From a virus: a stretch of DNA of 32,678 nt. Shown here piece after piece: positions 6,810 through 12,934 of the stretch. The notes below the pieces were generated by a model. It was given only the letters and a program-made list of their open reading frames with translations. It did no database searches and was not told where the DNA came from. The position numbers and the translations under genes were made by a program. The DNA lies in IMG/VR virus record IMGVR_UViG_3300024429_000024, positions 1 through 32,678 of that record; one strand, given 5' to 3'. Positions within the stretch are counted from its first letter, which is position 1. Every line of letters begins with the position of its first letter.

Positions 6810-6934
6810 TTAATATTTATTACATATTGAACAGACCTATTAATGATTGCCCCAAGTATTTTTTCATCCCAATGTCGGGCATCAAGCTCTTCCTTGAGAA
6901 TTTCTCCTGGTGATATTGGTCGATAGGGTCTCAT
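6794..6934 (-). pseudogene. HigA/VapI-type antitoxin-like gene truncated by the IS
   Basis: The first 41 codons (6934-6810) encode MRPYRPISPGEILKEELDAR followed by helices resembling the XRE domain of HigA-family antitoxins (PGEILKEEL is the family signature). Translation then enters the IS end and stops at 6794. Half of the HTH and the rest of the family length are missing. An AAAGGA ribosome site and a TTGACACCCC repeat copy stand directly upstream. No HigB-like toxin gene is visible next to it, so it may have been a stand-alone regulator. Confidence 0.65.
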
Positions 6935-6969
6935 TGTATTATCCTTTCTATCTCGTAAAAAAAGGGGTG

Positions 6970-7290
6970 TCAAGTTTCTTTCTTTAATTGAATGTCATAA
7001 TTTGAAATAGAGTTAGGGTAGTTTTGTTCAAGAAAATCTAATATGGTTTTCAACTTCTCTTCAATCCTGTCAAGTTGGGGCTTTTCTTCTGGCAATTCAA
7101 AAGAAATTATTCTTTCAGGGGGCAAGTTAAGGGCTTTTGATAATTTTATTAGAATATCAATAGAAAAAGACCGGTTCCCTTTCTCGATTTGGCACATGAA
7201 TGCGGCTGTTATACCTGTCATTTTCCCCAATTGTCGTTGACTCAGCTTTAAATCAAGCCGCCGTTGTTTTATTTTCTCGCCTCTAGTCAT
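6970..7290 (-). CDS. XRE-family repressor-like protein (106 aa)
   Basis: Residues 3-60 form a typical XRE HTH domain: GEKIKQRRLDLKLSQRQLGKMTGITAAFMCQIEKGNRS, followed by DILIKLSKALNLPPERI. The C-terminal part (RIEEKLKTILDFLEQN) is a helical, coiled-coil-like segment that could dimerise. The family binds short operator DNA; phage members act as lysogeny or early-gene repressors. It sits among seven TTGACACCCC sites, which makes it a candidate for their reader (inference). The shared leader TTTTGAAAGGAAGATT precedes the ATG. The TGA stop lies inside another repeat copy. Confidence 0.8.
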   Translation of the reverse strand: MTRGEKIKQRRLDLKLSQRQLGKMTGITAAFMCQIEKGNRSFSIDILIKLSKALNLPPERIISFELPEEKPQLDRIEEKLKTILDFLEQNYPNSISNYDIQLKKET

Positions 7291-7320
7291 AATCTTCCTT
7301 TCAAAAGGGGTGTCAAATAT

Positions 7321-7389
7321 CTACAAGCTCACAGTCCTCAAGCGGGAAACCCTCATTCCAAATACTTCTTTTGCCTCTTCTCTTGTCAT
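7321..7389 (-). pseudogene. Tiny ORF, probably frameshifted (22 aa as read)
   Basis: The ATG overlaps the stop of the upstream gene as ATGA and reads MTREEAKEVFG before diverging to a TAG at 7321. In the -1 frame the sequence continues as EGFPLEDCELVDI and ends with the TGA of the repeat copy at 7307-7317, just as neighbouring genes do. One missing T in the TATTTGG stretch would give a 25-aa protein, MTREEAKEVFW plus that tail. Function unknown. Confidence 0.35.
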
Positions 7390-7820
7390 CTCGCCTCCCA
7401 ATCCTCTCCGTTCCAGGTGAGATTGAACTTCTCTTCCATGACAAAGGCTAACCATAATTGTTCGAAAGACATTTTCCTTATTATTCCAATCTCTAATGTC
7501 TTTAACAAAACGCTATCGGTAAAGATATTTAGAAGCTTCGTCAAGCCCTTGTCTGAAAAAATAGGAAGTTTTTCCTTTAACATATCCTGCAACTGATCCT
7601 GTCTTGGGAGCCAAATCAATTCCGATCTGTATTGATTATTAAACCCATGTTCTACTTGATAAAGCGGCCGAGCTTCATGTCCTTTTGTTTTTATTTCCAA
7701 GAGAAACCCTTGTCCTGGAAATCGTGACAATGCAACATAATCACCGACTACAGGTTTCCACAATTCCTGAACCTCAACCGCCTTCTCACACATCTTTATA
7801 TTTAGTTCTGTCGTGTCCAT
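7386..7820 (-). CDS. Conserved phage hypothetical protein (144 aa)
   Basis: The N-terminus (MCEKAVEVQELWKPVVGDYVAL) and the later pattern WLPRQDQLQDML...LTWNGEDWEA occur in small phage proteins of unknown function found in early regions. It appears to be a soluble alpha/beta protein with no catalytic motif that I can name. I start it at ATG 7820, preceded by GGGAG; the longer frame to 7859 would lie entirely inside the ASCH gene. The first 35 bases still overlap the end of the ASCH gene. Confidence 0.7.
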   Translation of the reverse strand: MDTTELNIKMCEKAVEVQELWKPVVGDYVALSRFPGQGFLLEIKTKGHEARPLYQVEHGFNNQYRSELIWLPRQDQLQDMLKEKLPIFSDKGLTKLLNIFTDSVLLKTLEIGIIRKMSFEQLWLAFVMEEKFNLTWNGEDWEAR

Positions 7821-8361
7821 TCTTCTCCCACCTCTCGTAATCATCGCAACCGCCCCCATCGGCGTTTATCATCCTAACATCGTCGATAGACTCAAACCAC
7901 GTTTTGCCATCATCTGACACTACATCAACTCCACAACAATGAGTAGAGTCCAGTAAACCGCGTTCAAAAGCACTGGCATGTTTGCACAAATCAGCATGCC
8001 GGGGTGATTCCCACAACCCCAACTTCCCCCTATAGGGTATCGGAGTTGCAAATCTTACCGGGTTTTCAAGAACCCATCCGTATTTTGTCCAGTTTCCCAT
8101 GGGGATCAAATGCATATCATTAAAGTAATGGAAAGTATTTTGTCCAAAAAACTCAATAATATTTATGAGCTCAACCGTTCCGACAATCTTGCCCTTTACT
8201 TGATAATAACTTTCGTCAAACAAATTATCACACCAAGCTTTTTGCGAAACGTGAATGGCGAGAGTCCCGCGATAATCAGTCTTCCAACTCCGGCATTCGA
8301 TGGTTTTCTCTTCCCGGAAAATGGCCTCCGGCCAGGGGCGCTGGATGCTGATGGTTTTCAT
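7786..8361 (-). CDS. ASCH-domain protein (191 aa)
   Basis: Residues 1-95 match the ASCH fold: MKTISIQRPWPEAIF with the conserved PWxxAI start, then KTIECRSWKTDYRGTLAIHVS, the GxKxxExR and RG.LaIHas motifs. ASCH domains are PUA-related RNA-binding or nucleoside-processing modules common in phages. The second half (about 115-191) is Cys/His- and Asp-rich (HADLCKHA, THCCGVDV) and may bind metal. The start ATG 8361 has GGGGGAG upstream and overlaps the previous stop as ATGA. The molecular role cannot be read from the sequence. Confidence 0.8.
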   Translation of the reverse strand: MKTISIQRPWPEAIFREEKTIECRSWKTDYRGTLAIHVSQKAWCDNLFDESYYQVKGKIVGTVELINIIEFFGQNTFHYFNDMHLIPMGNWTKYGWVLENPVRFATPIPYRGKLGLWESPRHADLCKHASAFERGLLDSTHCCGVDVVSDDGKTWFESIDDVRMINADGGGCDDYERWEKNGHDRTKYKDV

Positions 8362-8624
8362 TTCTCCCCCGGACCGAAACAGTAATGACCACCTCGCTCG
8401 GATTTCTGCCAATAGATAAACCAGAAGAAGTTGTACTTCTGTAAATCTTCTATAATGTCCTCATTGTGAGACCATCCGCCAGTTGACAGTTCTAGTGACC
8501 ATTCCTCCGGCTCGCCATTAATTGCGCCAGAATAACTCATTGTCCCATAATTATGATCCCAAGCTTCGGTAAGTTCGTCTATGAATTGTTTAAGCTTCCC
8601 AGGTTCTAATTGTTTTATTTTCAT
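8358..8624 (-). CDS. Small hypothetical protein (88 aa)
   Basis: This protein is not recognised. It is an acidic, aromatic-rich soluble protein (EEWSLELSTGGWSHNEDII, FFWFIYWQKSERGGH) with one Cys. The pattern of a helix followed by short strands with many Trp residues resembles small phage accessory proteins. Translational coupling on both sides (ATGA overlaps with the genes before and after) and a GGAGG site support the start. Confidence 0.7.
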   Translation of the reverse strand: MKIKQLEPGKLKQFIDELTEAWDHNYGTMSYSGAINGEPEEWSLELSTGGWSHNEDIIEDLQKYNFFWFIYWQKSERGGHYCFGPGEK

Positions 8625-8800
8625 TTTACCTCCACCCAGTATTCACAATTTTGACAATCGTCATTGCACTCAGAACGATAAACGGCACCCTTGGGGGTTG
8701 AAAATACCGGTTCTGTGTTTGTACATTTACCATCAAAGCATTCTGGGCATTTACAATCATCGGCATGTCGGTCATCTGTTTTGTGAATAATTTCACTCAT
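8621..8800 (-). CDS. Small Cys-rich zinc-binding-like protein (59 aa)
   Basis: The protein holds two CxxC-like groups: DDCKCPECFDGKC near the start and CNDDCQNCEYW near the end, enough for one or two structural zinc sites. The function is unknown. I prefer ATG 8800, with GGAG seven bases upstream, over the in-frame ATG at 8812, which lies within the previous gene. It is coupled by ATGA to the next gene. Confidence 0.65.
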   Translation of the reverse strand: MSEIIHKTDDRHADDCKCPECFDGKCTNTEPVFSTPKGAVYRSECNDDCQNCEYWVEVK

Positions 8801-8802
8801 TA

Positions 8803-8994
8803 TCAACTCCATGACCGGGCAACCATCGTATCAGGATCAATATCCCAGAAGCTTTCAGACTCAAGTGCTAATTCCTTAAGTTCTTCCACTGTCTTTTCAA
8901 CCGTTCCCGCCTCCAGACTTTCATTGCACATAAAAATACCTTGCCAACAGCTTGCCATTAGGCAGTGATCGCAGACTGTTATTGTTTGTTTCAT
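8803..8994 (-). CDS. Small hypothetical protein with a CxxC start (63 aa)
   Basis: The preferred start gives MKQTITVCDHCLMASCWQG, with C8, C11 and C16, then an acidic helical half (EKTVEELKELALESESF). A longer reading from ATG 9030 is possible because that ATG overlaps the upstream stop, but its first codons contain the GGAGG that more likely serves as a ribosome site. I do not recognise the family. Confidence 0.6.
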   Translation of the reverse strand: MKQTITVCDHCLMASCWQGIFMCNESLEAGTVEKTVEELKELALESESFWDIDPDTMVARSWS

Positions 8995-9029
8995 AATATC
9001 GGTTTCCCATGACCCTAAAATTACCTCCA

Positions 9030-9218
9030 TTATTTCTTCATCTTCTGGTAGACTTCAGTGCCATCACATGCTTTATGAATCATTTCAAGCATGAAGTCAT
9101 TCTTATTTCCCTTGAAATTTTCATCCCTCATTCTTTGCTCGACAACATAATCTAGCCACAACGGGACATCTCTTACTATTATTGTCTTAAAATCGTTCAC
9201 ATCATGTTTAAGCGCCAT
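9030..9218 (-). CDS. Small Arc/ribbon-helix-helix-like protein (62 aa)
   Basis: The sequence begins with a short strand-like segment (FKTIIVRDVPLWLDYVVEQRM), followed by two helices. This is the layout of Arc/MetJ-type ribbon-helix-helix DNA-binding proteins, although the match is only by pattern. It is the first gene of the leftward early transcript, directly behind a strong promoter with an AAAGGAGGG ribosome site. A regulatory role at this divergent promoter is plausible by position. Confidence 0.6.
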   Translation of the reverse strand: MALKHDVNDFKTIIVRDVPLWLDYVVEQRMRDENFKGNKNDFMLEMIHKACDGTEVYQKMKK

Positions 9219-9229
9219 CTTACCCTCCT

Positions 9230-9250
9230 TTAAGTTAATTTCTTAAGTTA
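9230..9250. repeat. Direct repeat TTAAGTTA x2 in the divergent promoter region
   Basis: TTAAGTTA occurs at 9230-9237 and again at 9243-9250, 13 bases apart centre to centre. It covers the region from the ribosome site to the -10 box of the leftward promoter. It could be an operator, but the copies are short and AT-rich. Confidence 0.4.
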
Positions 9251-9275
9251 TACCATTTATTATTTATCTTGTCAA
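9247..9275 (-). promoter_or_regulatory. Leftward early promoter
   Basis: On the minus strand TTGACA (9275-9270), a 17-base spacer and TATAAC (9252-9247) form a near-consensus sigma70 promoter. It fires into the Arc-like gene and the whole leftward run. Confidence 0.75.
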
Positions 9276-9290
9276 TGTTTAAAATAATAT

Positions 9291-9319
9291 TTGACAAAAT
9301 GAATTGTTTTTGGTAGAGT
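9291..9319 (+). promoter_or_regulatory. Rightward early promoter
   Basis: TTGACA (9291-9296), a 17-base spacer and TAGAGT (9314-9319) precede the GIY-YIG-like gene. Its -35 box is 15 bases from the -35 box of the leftward promoter, so the two are back to back. Confidence 0.65.
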
Positions 9320-9346
9320 AAGTTTGTGATTGGGAATTAAACCATT

Positions 9347-9709
9347 GTGAAAATACCAAGATTGACCAATAAAATGAGAATAAAACCTAAAGGAAAATCG
9401 TTTATTTACGTGCTCTTAGGTGAAATGACTCACAGGATTAAGATAGGGCGCACAACCCGAATGAAGGCAAGAATAAAGGCTATTCAATCTAGTTCTCCCG
9501 ATAAATTAAAACTATTGATAGCTTTTGAGGGGTTTGAAGAAGAGGAAGAAATATTACATGAAATGATCAAAGACAGAAGGATTCATGGAGAATGGTTTGA
9601 TCCTGATTCAGAATTCATTAATTTTCTTTCTTCTATAGAATTGATCGGTTTTAAAGCCGCCCTTAAAGAATTTAGATTAACTAAGGGCGAATGTCGTAAT
9701 AAAGAATAG
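9347..9709 (+). CDS. GIY-YIG-superfamily protein, T5orf172/MUG113 type (120 aa)
   Basis: Motifs in order: FIYVLLGE (residues 19-26, the Y-V of the GIY part), IKIGRT (31-36, the YIG part), R42 in the following helix, EEEEEILHEMI with the catalytic-type Glu and H71, and HGEWFDP (80-86). This is the compact T5orf172/MUG113 branch, thought to be nucleases, with a DNA-binding role in some phage proteins. It is the first rightward gene. The start is GTG 9347 with a weak GGGAA site, so ATG at 9374 remains possible. Confidence 0.8.
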   Translation: MKIPRLTNKMRIKPKGKSFIYVLLGEMTHRIKIGRTTRMKARIKAIQSSSPDKLKLLIAFEGFEEEEEILHEMIKDRRIHGEWFDPDSEFINFLSSIELIGFKAALKEFRLTKGECRNKE

Positions 9710-9977
9710 TGATACTGCAGGTGTTTGGATTTACACACATTGGGGCGGATATGAATTAGCCGGGCGGGTTCAAAGAGCCCTTGCAAAGAGATGGCGATGG
9801 AATGACGAGCAATATCTAACCCGGATAATTTATGATGAAGTTGTGAAGGGAAGGGAGGGGACAGAAACTGGTTTTGGTCTTAGTACCCGAATGGGCGATA
9901 ATGGACACAAAATAATCATGATTGATTGTTCGCTTCAAAGAATACGGTTTATCCCAGAGGAGGAAGGGAGTTTGTAA
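9691..9977 (+). pseudogene. Conserved YTHWGG phage protein lacking a start (frameshift at the 5' end)
   Basis: An open frame without ATG, GTG or TTG near its beginning encodes VIKNSDTAGVWIYTHWGG, then RWNDEQYLTRIIYDE, ETGFGLSTR and an end of RFIPEEEGSL. This is a well-known family of small phage proteins of unknown function, usually starting one to three residues before the VI.. segment. ATG at 9691 would be the natural start but is out of phase: ATGTCG then TAA. One inserted base after ATGTC would restore the expected beginning. It is either a real frameshift or a sequence error. Confidence 0.65.
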
Positions 9978-10091
9978 ATCTTCCGGTCGAGAATTTGGAA
10001 AAGGCGTATAACGGCGATTAACCCTCAATCTCCGCCCCGTCAGTGGGCAGACGTGGAGTGTCAATGGAACGGAACTTAACCGGAGGGGAAG

Positions 10092-10844
10092 ATGAAAAAA
10101 TATCTCAAAGACGGGCGGGAAATAACAGTAGAGCATGAAACAACGAGTGGTTTATTGGTCGTTAGGCCCCTATTATAATGTGAGGATGGTGAATGCTCTT
10201 GTTATTACGAAAATATCATAGTTATCTCAGCGAAAGAAGTATTGGACATGCCTCCAGTGCAATCATATCATACGGAGATCGCTAGCTTAAAAAAGGAAAT
10301 ATTCGAGCAAAAATCAAGAAGACGAAAACTAACCAACGAGTTAATGGACTTAGTAAAAGAGTTAAGGCTCGTCAAGAACGAGCTGAATAATGATGACATG
10401 GTAATTGCTCGCGCCATAAAAAAAGTTGGGTCATTTATCAGCAATCCTTCTTTATTGACGGATTATTTTACCGATAAAATTGCTTTCGTTGTTACTTACA
10501 ATCAGTATTGTGCATCAATACATTCTTTTGACAATATTTATAAATCAACGCTTGATTTAAGGCTTGAATCTGGGAGTAATAGGGCGGCTGTTTTATTAGT
10601 AAAGATTAATGATTCTTATTGGCAGGGAACGCCTTTTGCGTCAAAGGAAGAGGCGTTGGAATTCTTCAAGGAGAAGTTGGAGGATTTGTTTAATAATGAC
10701 CGGGGAGAATATGCCATGAGAGAAGCAAAAAAACACGAAATTACGTTGGATAATAAATATATAAAGCAGTACAACAAGCACAAAGAACAAGAAAGAGAAA
10801 AAAAGAAAAAAGACCTAAAAAGAAAGATTGACGAATTGGGTTAA
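10092..10844 (+). pseudogene. Coiled-coil phage protein gene interrupted by an in-frame TAA
   Basis: The frame opens at ATG 10092 behind GGAGGGG and reads MKKYLKDGREITVEHETTSG up to RPLL. It meets TAA at 10176-10178 and continues in the same frame as CEDGECSCYYENIIVISAKE into the long frame from ATG 10242 to 10844. The whole would be 250 aa: an N-terminal beta part, a heptad-rich helix (about 55-100), a middle domain and a Lys-rich C-terminus. The long part (200 aa) could be made on its own by restart at 10242, which has only a weak ribosome site. Function unknown. Confidence 0.7.
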
Positions 10845-10892
10845 GCTTTTTATAGATTGGTAGGATTGTGAGGAAATTAACAGGAGGGGAAG

Positions 10893-11111
10893 ATGAGACA
10901 AAAATCCAAGCTAAATAAAAAAGAACAGCGCAATTCAAGACTGCGGAATGTTTTATTTATAATAACAATTTCTTGTATAGCTACATTCGCACAAGTACCT
11001 TGGTGGAAAGCGGCAATTATTAGCATTGTTGTGGAAATATGGACAATAACTCAAATTGCCATAAATATACTCATTGTAGAAAAGAGGACGGGGGAGCAGG
11101 TGGTGTTATAA
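10893..11111 (+). CDS. Small membrane protein with two spans (72 aa)
   Basis: A basic N-terminus (RQKSKLNKKEQRNSRLRN) is followed by two hydrophobic segments, about residues 20-34 and 38-62 (WWKAAIISIVVEIWTITQIA...). This suggests a short inner-membrane hairpin with both ends in the cytoplasm. The ribosome site AGGAGGGG is strong. It does not look like a classic holin with a lysin partner, since no lysin gene is nearby. Function unknown. Confidence 0.65.
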   Translation: MRQKSKLNKKEQRNSRLRNVLFIITISCIATFAQVPWWKAAIISIVVEIWTITQIAINILIVEKRTGEQVVL

Positions 11112-11121
11112 AAAATCCTAG

Positions 11122-11220
11122 CTATCAATTCCTAAGCAGATCAAGGCTGTTTAGGTATGGGGAGCTAAATTCACTGATTTTATACCTAACTGGGTTGAAC
11201 CTTATTATCCTGGTGCATAA
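11122..11220 (+). pseudogene. Remnant of a small gene with an in-frame TAG
   Basis: One frame reads PKQIKAV, a TAG at 11152-11154, then VWGAKFTDFIPNWVEPYYPG and a TAA at 11218. The second half has coding-like composition, but there is no start codon, so this looks like a decayed small gene. The stretch also contains an inverted repeat, TTAGGTAT (11151-11158) with ATACCTAA (11182-11189). Confidence 0.35.
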
Positions 11221-11236
11221 AATGAAAGGATAAACC

Positions 11237-11344
11237 ATGGAAAATTATGAAATATTTTATTGATCAGGTACTTGGTACGTTGCACTTAAGCTTTTATTCT
11301 GGCTTTTTGTAGGGGCTCTTTTGGATTGGTTTTTTTGCTGGTGA
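11237..11344 (+). pseudogene. Small membrane protein gene with an in-frame TGA
   Basis: ATG 11237 sits behind GAAAGGA and reads MENYEIFY, then TGA at 11261-11263, then in the same frame SGTWYVALKLLFWLFVGALL and on to a TGA at 11342. With the first TGA read as one residue it would be a 35-aa single-span membrane peptide. The good ribosome site and the hydrophobic run suggest a once-functional gene. Confidence 0.45.
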
Positions 11345-11351
11345 GGGAAAC

Positions 11352-11546
11352 ATGAAAATAAAAATAACAAAAGGAAACGATCTGGCCGAGGACATTTACA
11401 TCGTCTCGGTTCCCGGAACCAGTATTCCGGCATGTTCCTCTTTCAATAAAGAAGAGGCGGTCGGGGAGCTTGTCATGTCATACGATTTCCGCCTTTTTGC
11501 GAAAATCCCCGCTGCTCTTGAGATACAAGACGAGACAGGGGAATGA
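11352..11546 (+). CDS. Small hypothetical protein (64 aa)
   Basis: A soluble, compact sequence (MKIKITKGNDLAEDIYIVSV...) with alternating strands and one helix (NKEEAVGELVMSYD). It has the look of a HicB-like or small phage alpha/beta protein, but without a diagnostic motif. The ribosome site GAGGGAA lies just before the ATG, and the next gene begins five bases after the stop. The family is not recognised. Confidence 0.6.
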   Translation: MKIKITKGNDLAEDIYIVSVPGTSIPACSSFNKEEAVGELVMSYDFRLFAKIPAALEIQDETGE

Positions 11547-11550
11547 TAAG

Positions 11551-11820
11551 ATGGATAAACCGTGTTTTTTTCAAGATGAAGAATATCCTTGTCGTTGTTA
11601 TGATAAAACAGAAACATGTGTATATGGTTTTTATGAGGAATGTAATTATGGCAAACAATCCTCTGCGTTAGAAACTTACAACAAAGCCAGGCTCACCAAG
11701 GCAAGGGAAATAAGCAATGCAATCTACAGATGGATAAACGACGCATACAAAGGTGATTCTCTCATGGATAAGAGTGGTGTCAAGTCACAGATTACAAAAA
11801 CAATCAAAAGGCTCCTTTAG
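11551..11820 (+). CDS. Small Cys-rich hypothetical protein (89 aa)
   Basis: The first 35 residues hold six Cys (CFFQDEEYPCRCYDKTETC, then C), followed by a helical, basic half (ARLTKAREISNAIYRWINDA). The N-terminus could bind zinc or an iron-sulfur cluster. I start at ATG 11551, just after the previous stop; the longer frame from 11470 is the wrong frame of the preceding gene. Function unknown. Confidence 0.65.
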   Translation: MDKPCFFQDEEYPCRCYDKTETCVYGFYEECNYGKQSSALETYNKARLTKAREISNAIYRWINDAYKGDSLMDKSGVKSQITKTIKRLL

Positions 11821-11830
11821 GGATGGAATA

Positions 11831-11896
11831 ATGCCAAAACCAGGCTACATCCATGACAAGGAACTTGACGAATACTACAATAAAATAAAGGAATAA
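11831..11896 (+). CDS. Very small MPxPGYI peptide (21 aa)
   Basis: ATG 11831 begins MPKPGYIHDKELDEYYNKIKE and stops at 11894. Its first residues resemble those of the 53-aa protein at 12313 (MPGYIYDPDLNEHH). The codons run cleanly between two good genes, and the AAAGGA within its last codons serves the next start. It may be a truncated paralogue or a genuine micro-peptide. Confidence 0.4.
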   Translation: MPKPGYIHDKELDEYYNKIKE

Positions 11897-11898
11897 AA

Positions 11899-12297
11899 AT
11901 GAACAGCATTGAAAAGGAAATACTGGACTTACGAGAAAATATTTTTTGTATCCAAAAACATAAACCTTCGCTTGAATTAGCCGCATCGCTTCTGGAAAAT
12001 TACAATTATACCTTTGGACACATTAGAGTACACGGATCTTTCCTCACGCATTGGTGCAGCGTTTCAGTAGGTTCACCAATGAAGGGGATGTCAAGTGTGC
12101 TTACAAAACTCGCAGCTAATGGGTTTCACCAGAAAGAAAAAGGAGGCACAATCAGCCCAATACAAACAGGGCTAAATTGGGAGGTGTACAGGGGTGATGT
12201 GTCCATAGTTATAACCGCATTGGTGGAGGGGTCAACATGCGAAATAGTCCAAGTCTCCACCAAAGAAACGCCGGTTTATGCCATTAAATGCGAATAA
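11899..12297 (+). CDS. Hypothetical phage protein (132 aa)
   Basis: The product is an alpha/beta protein starting with a charged helix (SIEKEILDLRENIF), then a strand-rich region (FTFGHIRVHG-like, LNWEVYRGDVSIVITALV) with Cys at 17, 52, 114 and 131. No known motif was found. The start has AAAGGA upstream. It lies between the two MP(KP)GYI genes. I cannot assign a role. Confidence 0.65.
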   Translation: MNSIEKEILDLRENIFCIQKHKPSLELAASLLENYNYTFGHIRVHGSFLTHWCSVSVGSPMKGMSSVLTKLAANGFHQKEKGGTISPIQTGLNWEVYRGDVSIVITALVEGSTCEIVQVSTKETPVYAIKCE

Positions 12298-12312
12298 CCA
12301 CAGGATTATTTA

Positions 12313-12474
12313 ATGCCAGGCTACATTTACGATCCCGACCTTAACGAACACCACGTCCCCGATGAGGACCAATGCGAATTATGCACCTCGGAGGCGGTTC
12401 GGGACGGGCTGTGCTTGGGTCATTGGGAAGACGGGGAAGAAAGGGAAAATAAGCCAGAAAGGAGTGATTATTGA
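12313..12474 (+). CDS. Small zinc-site protein with MPGYI start (53 aa)
   Basis: ATG 12313 reads MPGYIYDPDLNEHHVPDEDQ, then CELC, a later C and GHW: a C-x2-C...C-x2-H pattern able to bind zinc. The tail is acidic and charged. The AAAGGAG in its last codons is the ribosome site for the following gene, whose ATG comes one base after this stop. The start motif is shared with the micro-gene at 11831. It is not a familiar protein. Confidence 0.55.
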   Translation: MPGYIYDPDLNEHHVPDEDQCELCTSEAVRDGLCLGHWEDGEERENKPERSDY

Positions 12475-12475
12475 C

Positions 12476-12901
12476 ATGAAAGGTTTTAAAAATAGATTAA
12501 AAATAAACGATAAGATTTATCACTATTTCACTTTTGGTAAAATAGGGGAGTATAAAGTCGTAGCAGAAATAAAAAGACAAAGTTCTGTTTTATATGAAAT
12601 TCAATGTCTTTGCTGTGACCACGGAAGTGAACCATGTGAAATAATAATAAAATCTTCTGATCATGAATCAGACAGTTTTGAATATGTAGATATGAAAAAT
12701 CATGATGATGAATCTTATGACTGTTTTCACAAAGGGGAAAAATATTATTTAACCCCCTCAAAAGCATTAATTGAAAAATACAAAGAGCATATATCTGATT
12801 ACAAAAGAGAAATAGAAAAACTTTCTAAGCAAATTGATTCAAAGAAAAAGCACATGAATGATCTGATCGACCACATGAATAACGTAAAGGAAAAACAATG
12901 A
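12476..12901 (+). CDS. Hypothetical protein with Cys pair and C-terminal coiled coil (141 aa)
   Basis: The N-terminal 100 residues are strand-rich with CLCCDHGSEPC (three close Cys plus His) and several Asp/His. The last 45 residues (YKEHISDYKREIEKLSKQID...) form a clear coiled coil. The start at ATG 12476 is set by GAAAGGAG upstream; a longer frame from 12362 lies in the wrong frame of the preceding gene. Function unknown. Confidence 0.65.
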   Translation: MKGFKNRLKINDKIYHYFTFGKIGEYKVVAEIKRQSSVLYEIQCLCCDHGSEPCEIIIKSSDHESDSFEYVDMKNHDDESYDCFHKGEKYYLTPSKALIEKYKEHISDYKREIEKLSKQIDSKKKHMNDLIDHMNNVKEKQ

Positions 12902-12934
12902 GCACCCGCCAGGAATCAAAATAAAGGAGATGTT

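Larger units (their letters stand above)
3363..7317 (-). repeat. Dispersed CTTGACACCCC repeats at gene junctions (7 copies)
   Basis: Plus-strand cores of GGGGTGTCAAG lie at 3363-3373, 3807-3817 (one mismatch), 4211-4221, 4659-4669, 5102-5112, 6964-6974 and 7307-7317 (one mismatch). All have the same orientation relative to the leftward genes. In four copies the TGA inside the repeat is the stop codon of the preceding gene, and in six copies a start codon follows within about 15-35 bases, several through the shared leader TTTTGAAAGGAAGA. One copy is the -35 box of the promoter at 3345-3372. They could be operators, stoperator-like sites or module linkers. Confidence 0.7.

Noticed and set aside
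9816-10136. Minus-strand 106-aa frame
   Set aside because: It is the complement of the YTHWGG gene and the start of the next gene. Its composition is not protein-like and it has no ribosome site.
10092-10844. TAA/TAG/TGA recoding as an alternative genetic code
   Set aside because: All three stops are used normally at the ends of many neighbouring intact genes.
11774-12095. Further TGTCAAG matches at 11774-11784 and 12084-12095
   Set aside because: They lie within coding sequence of rightward genes and point the other way relative to transcription, so they are treated as coding coincidence.
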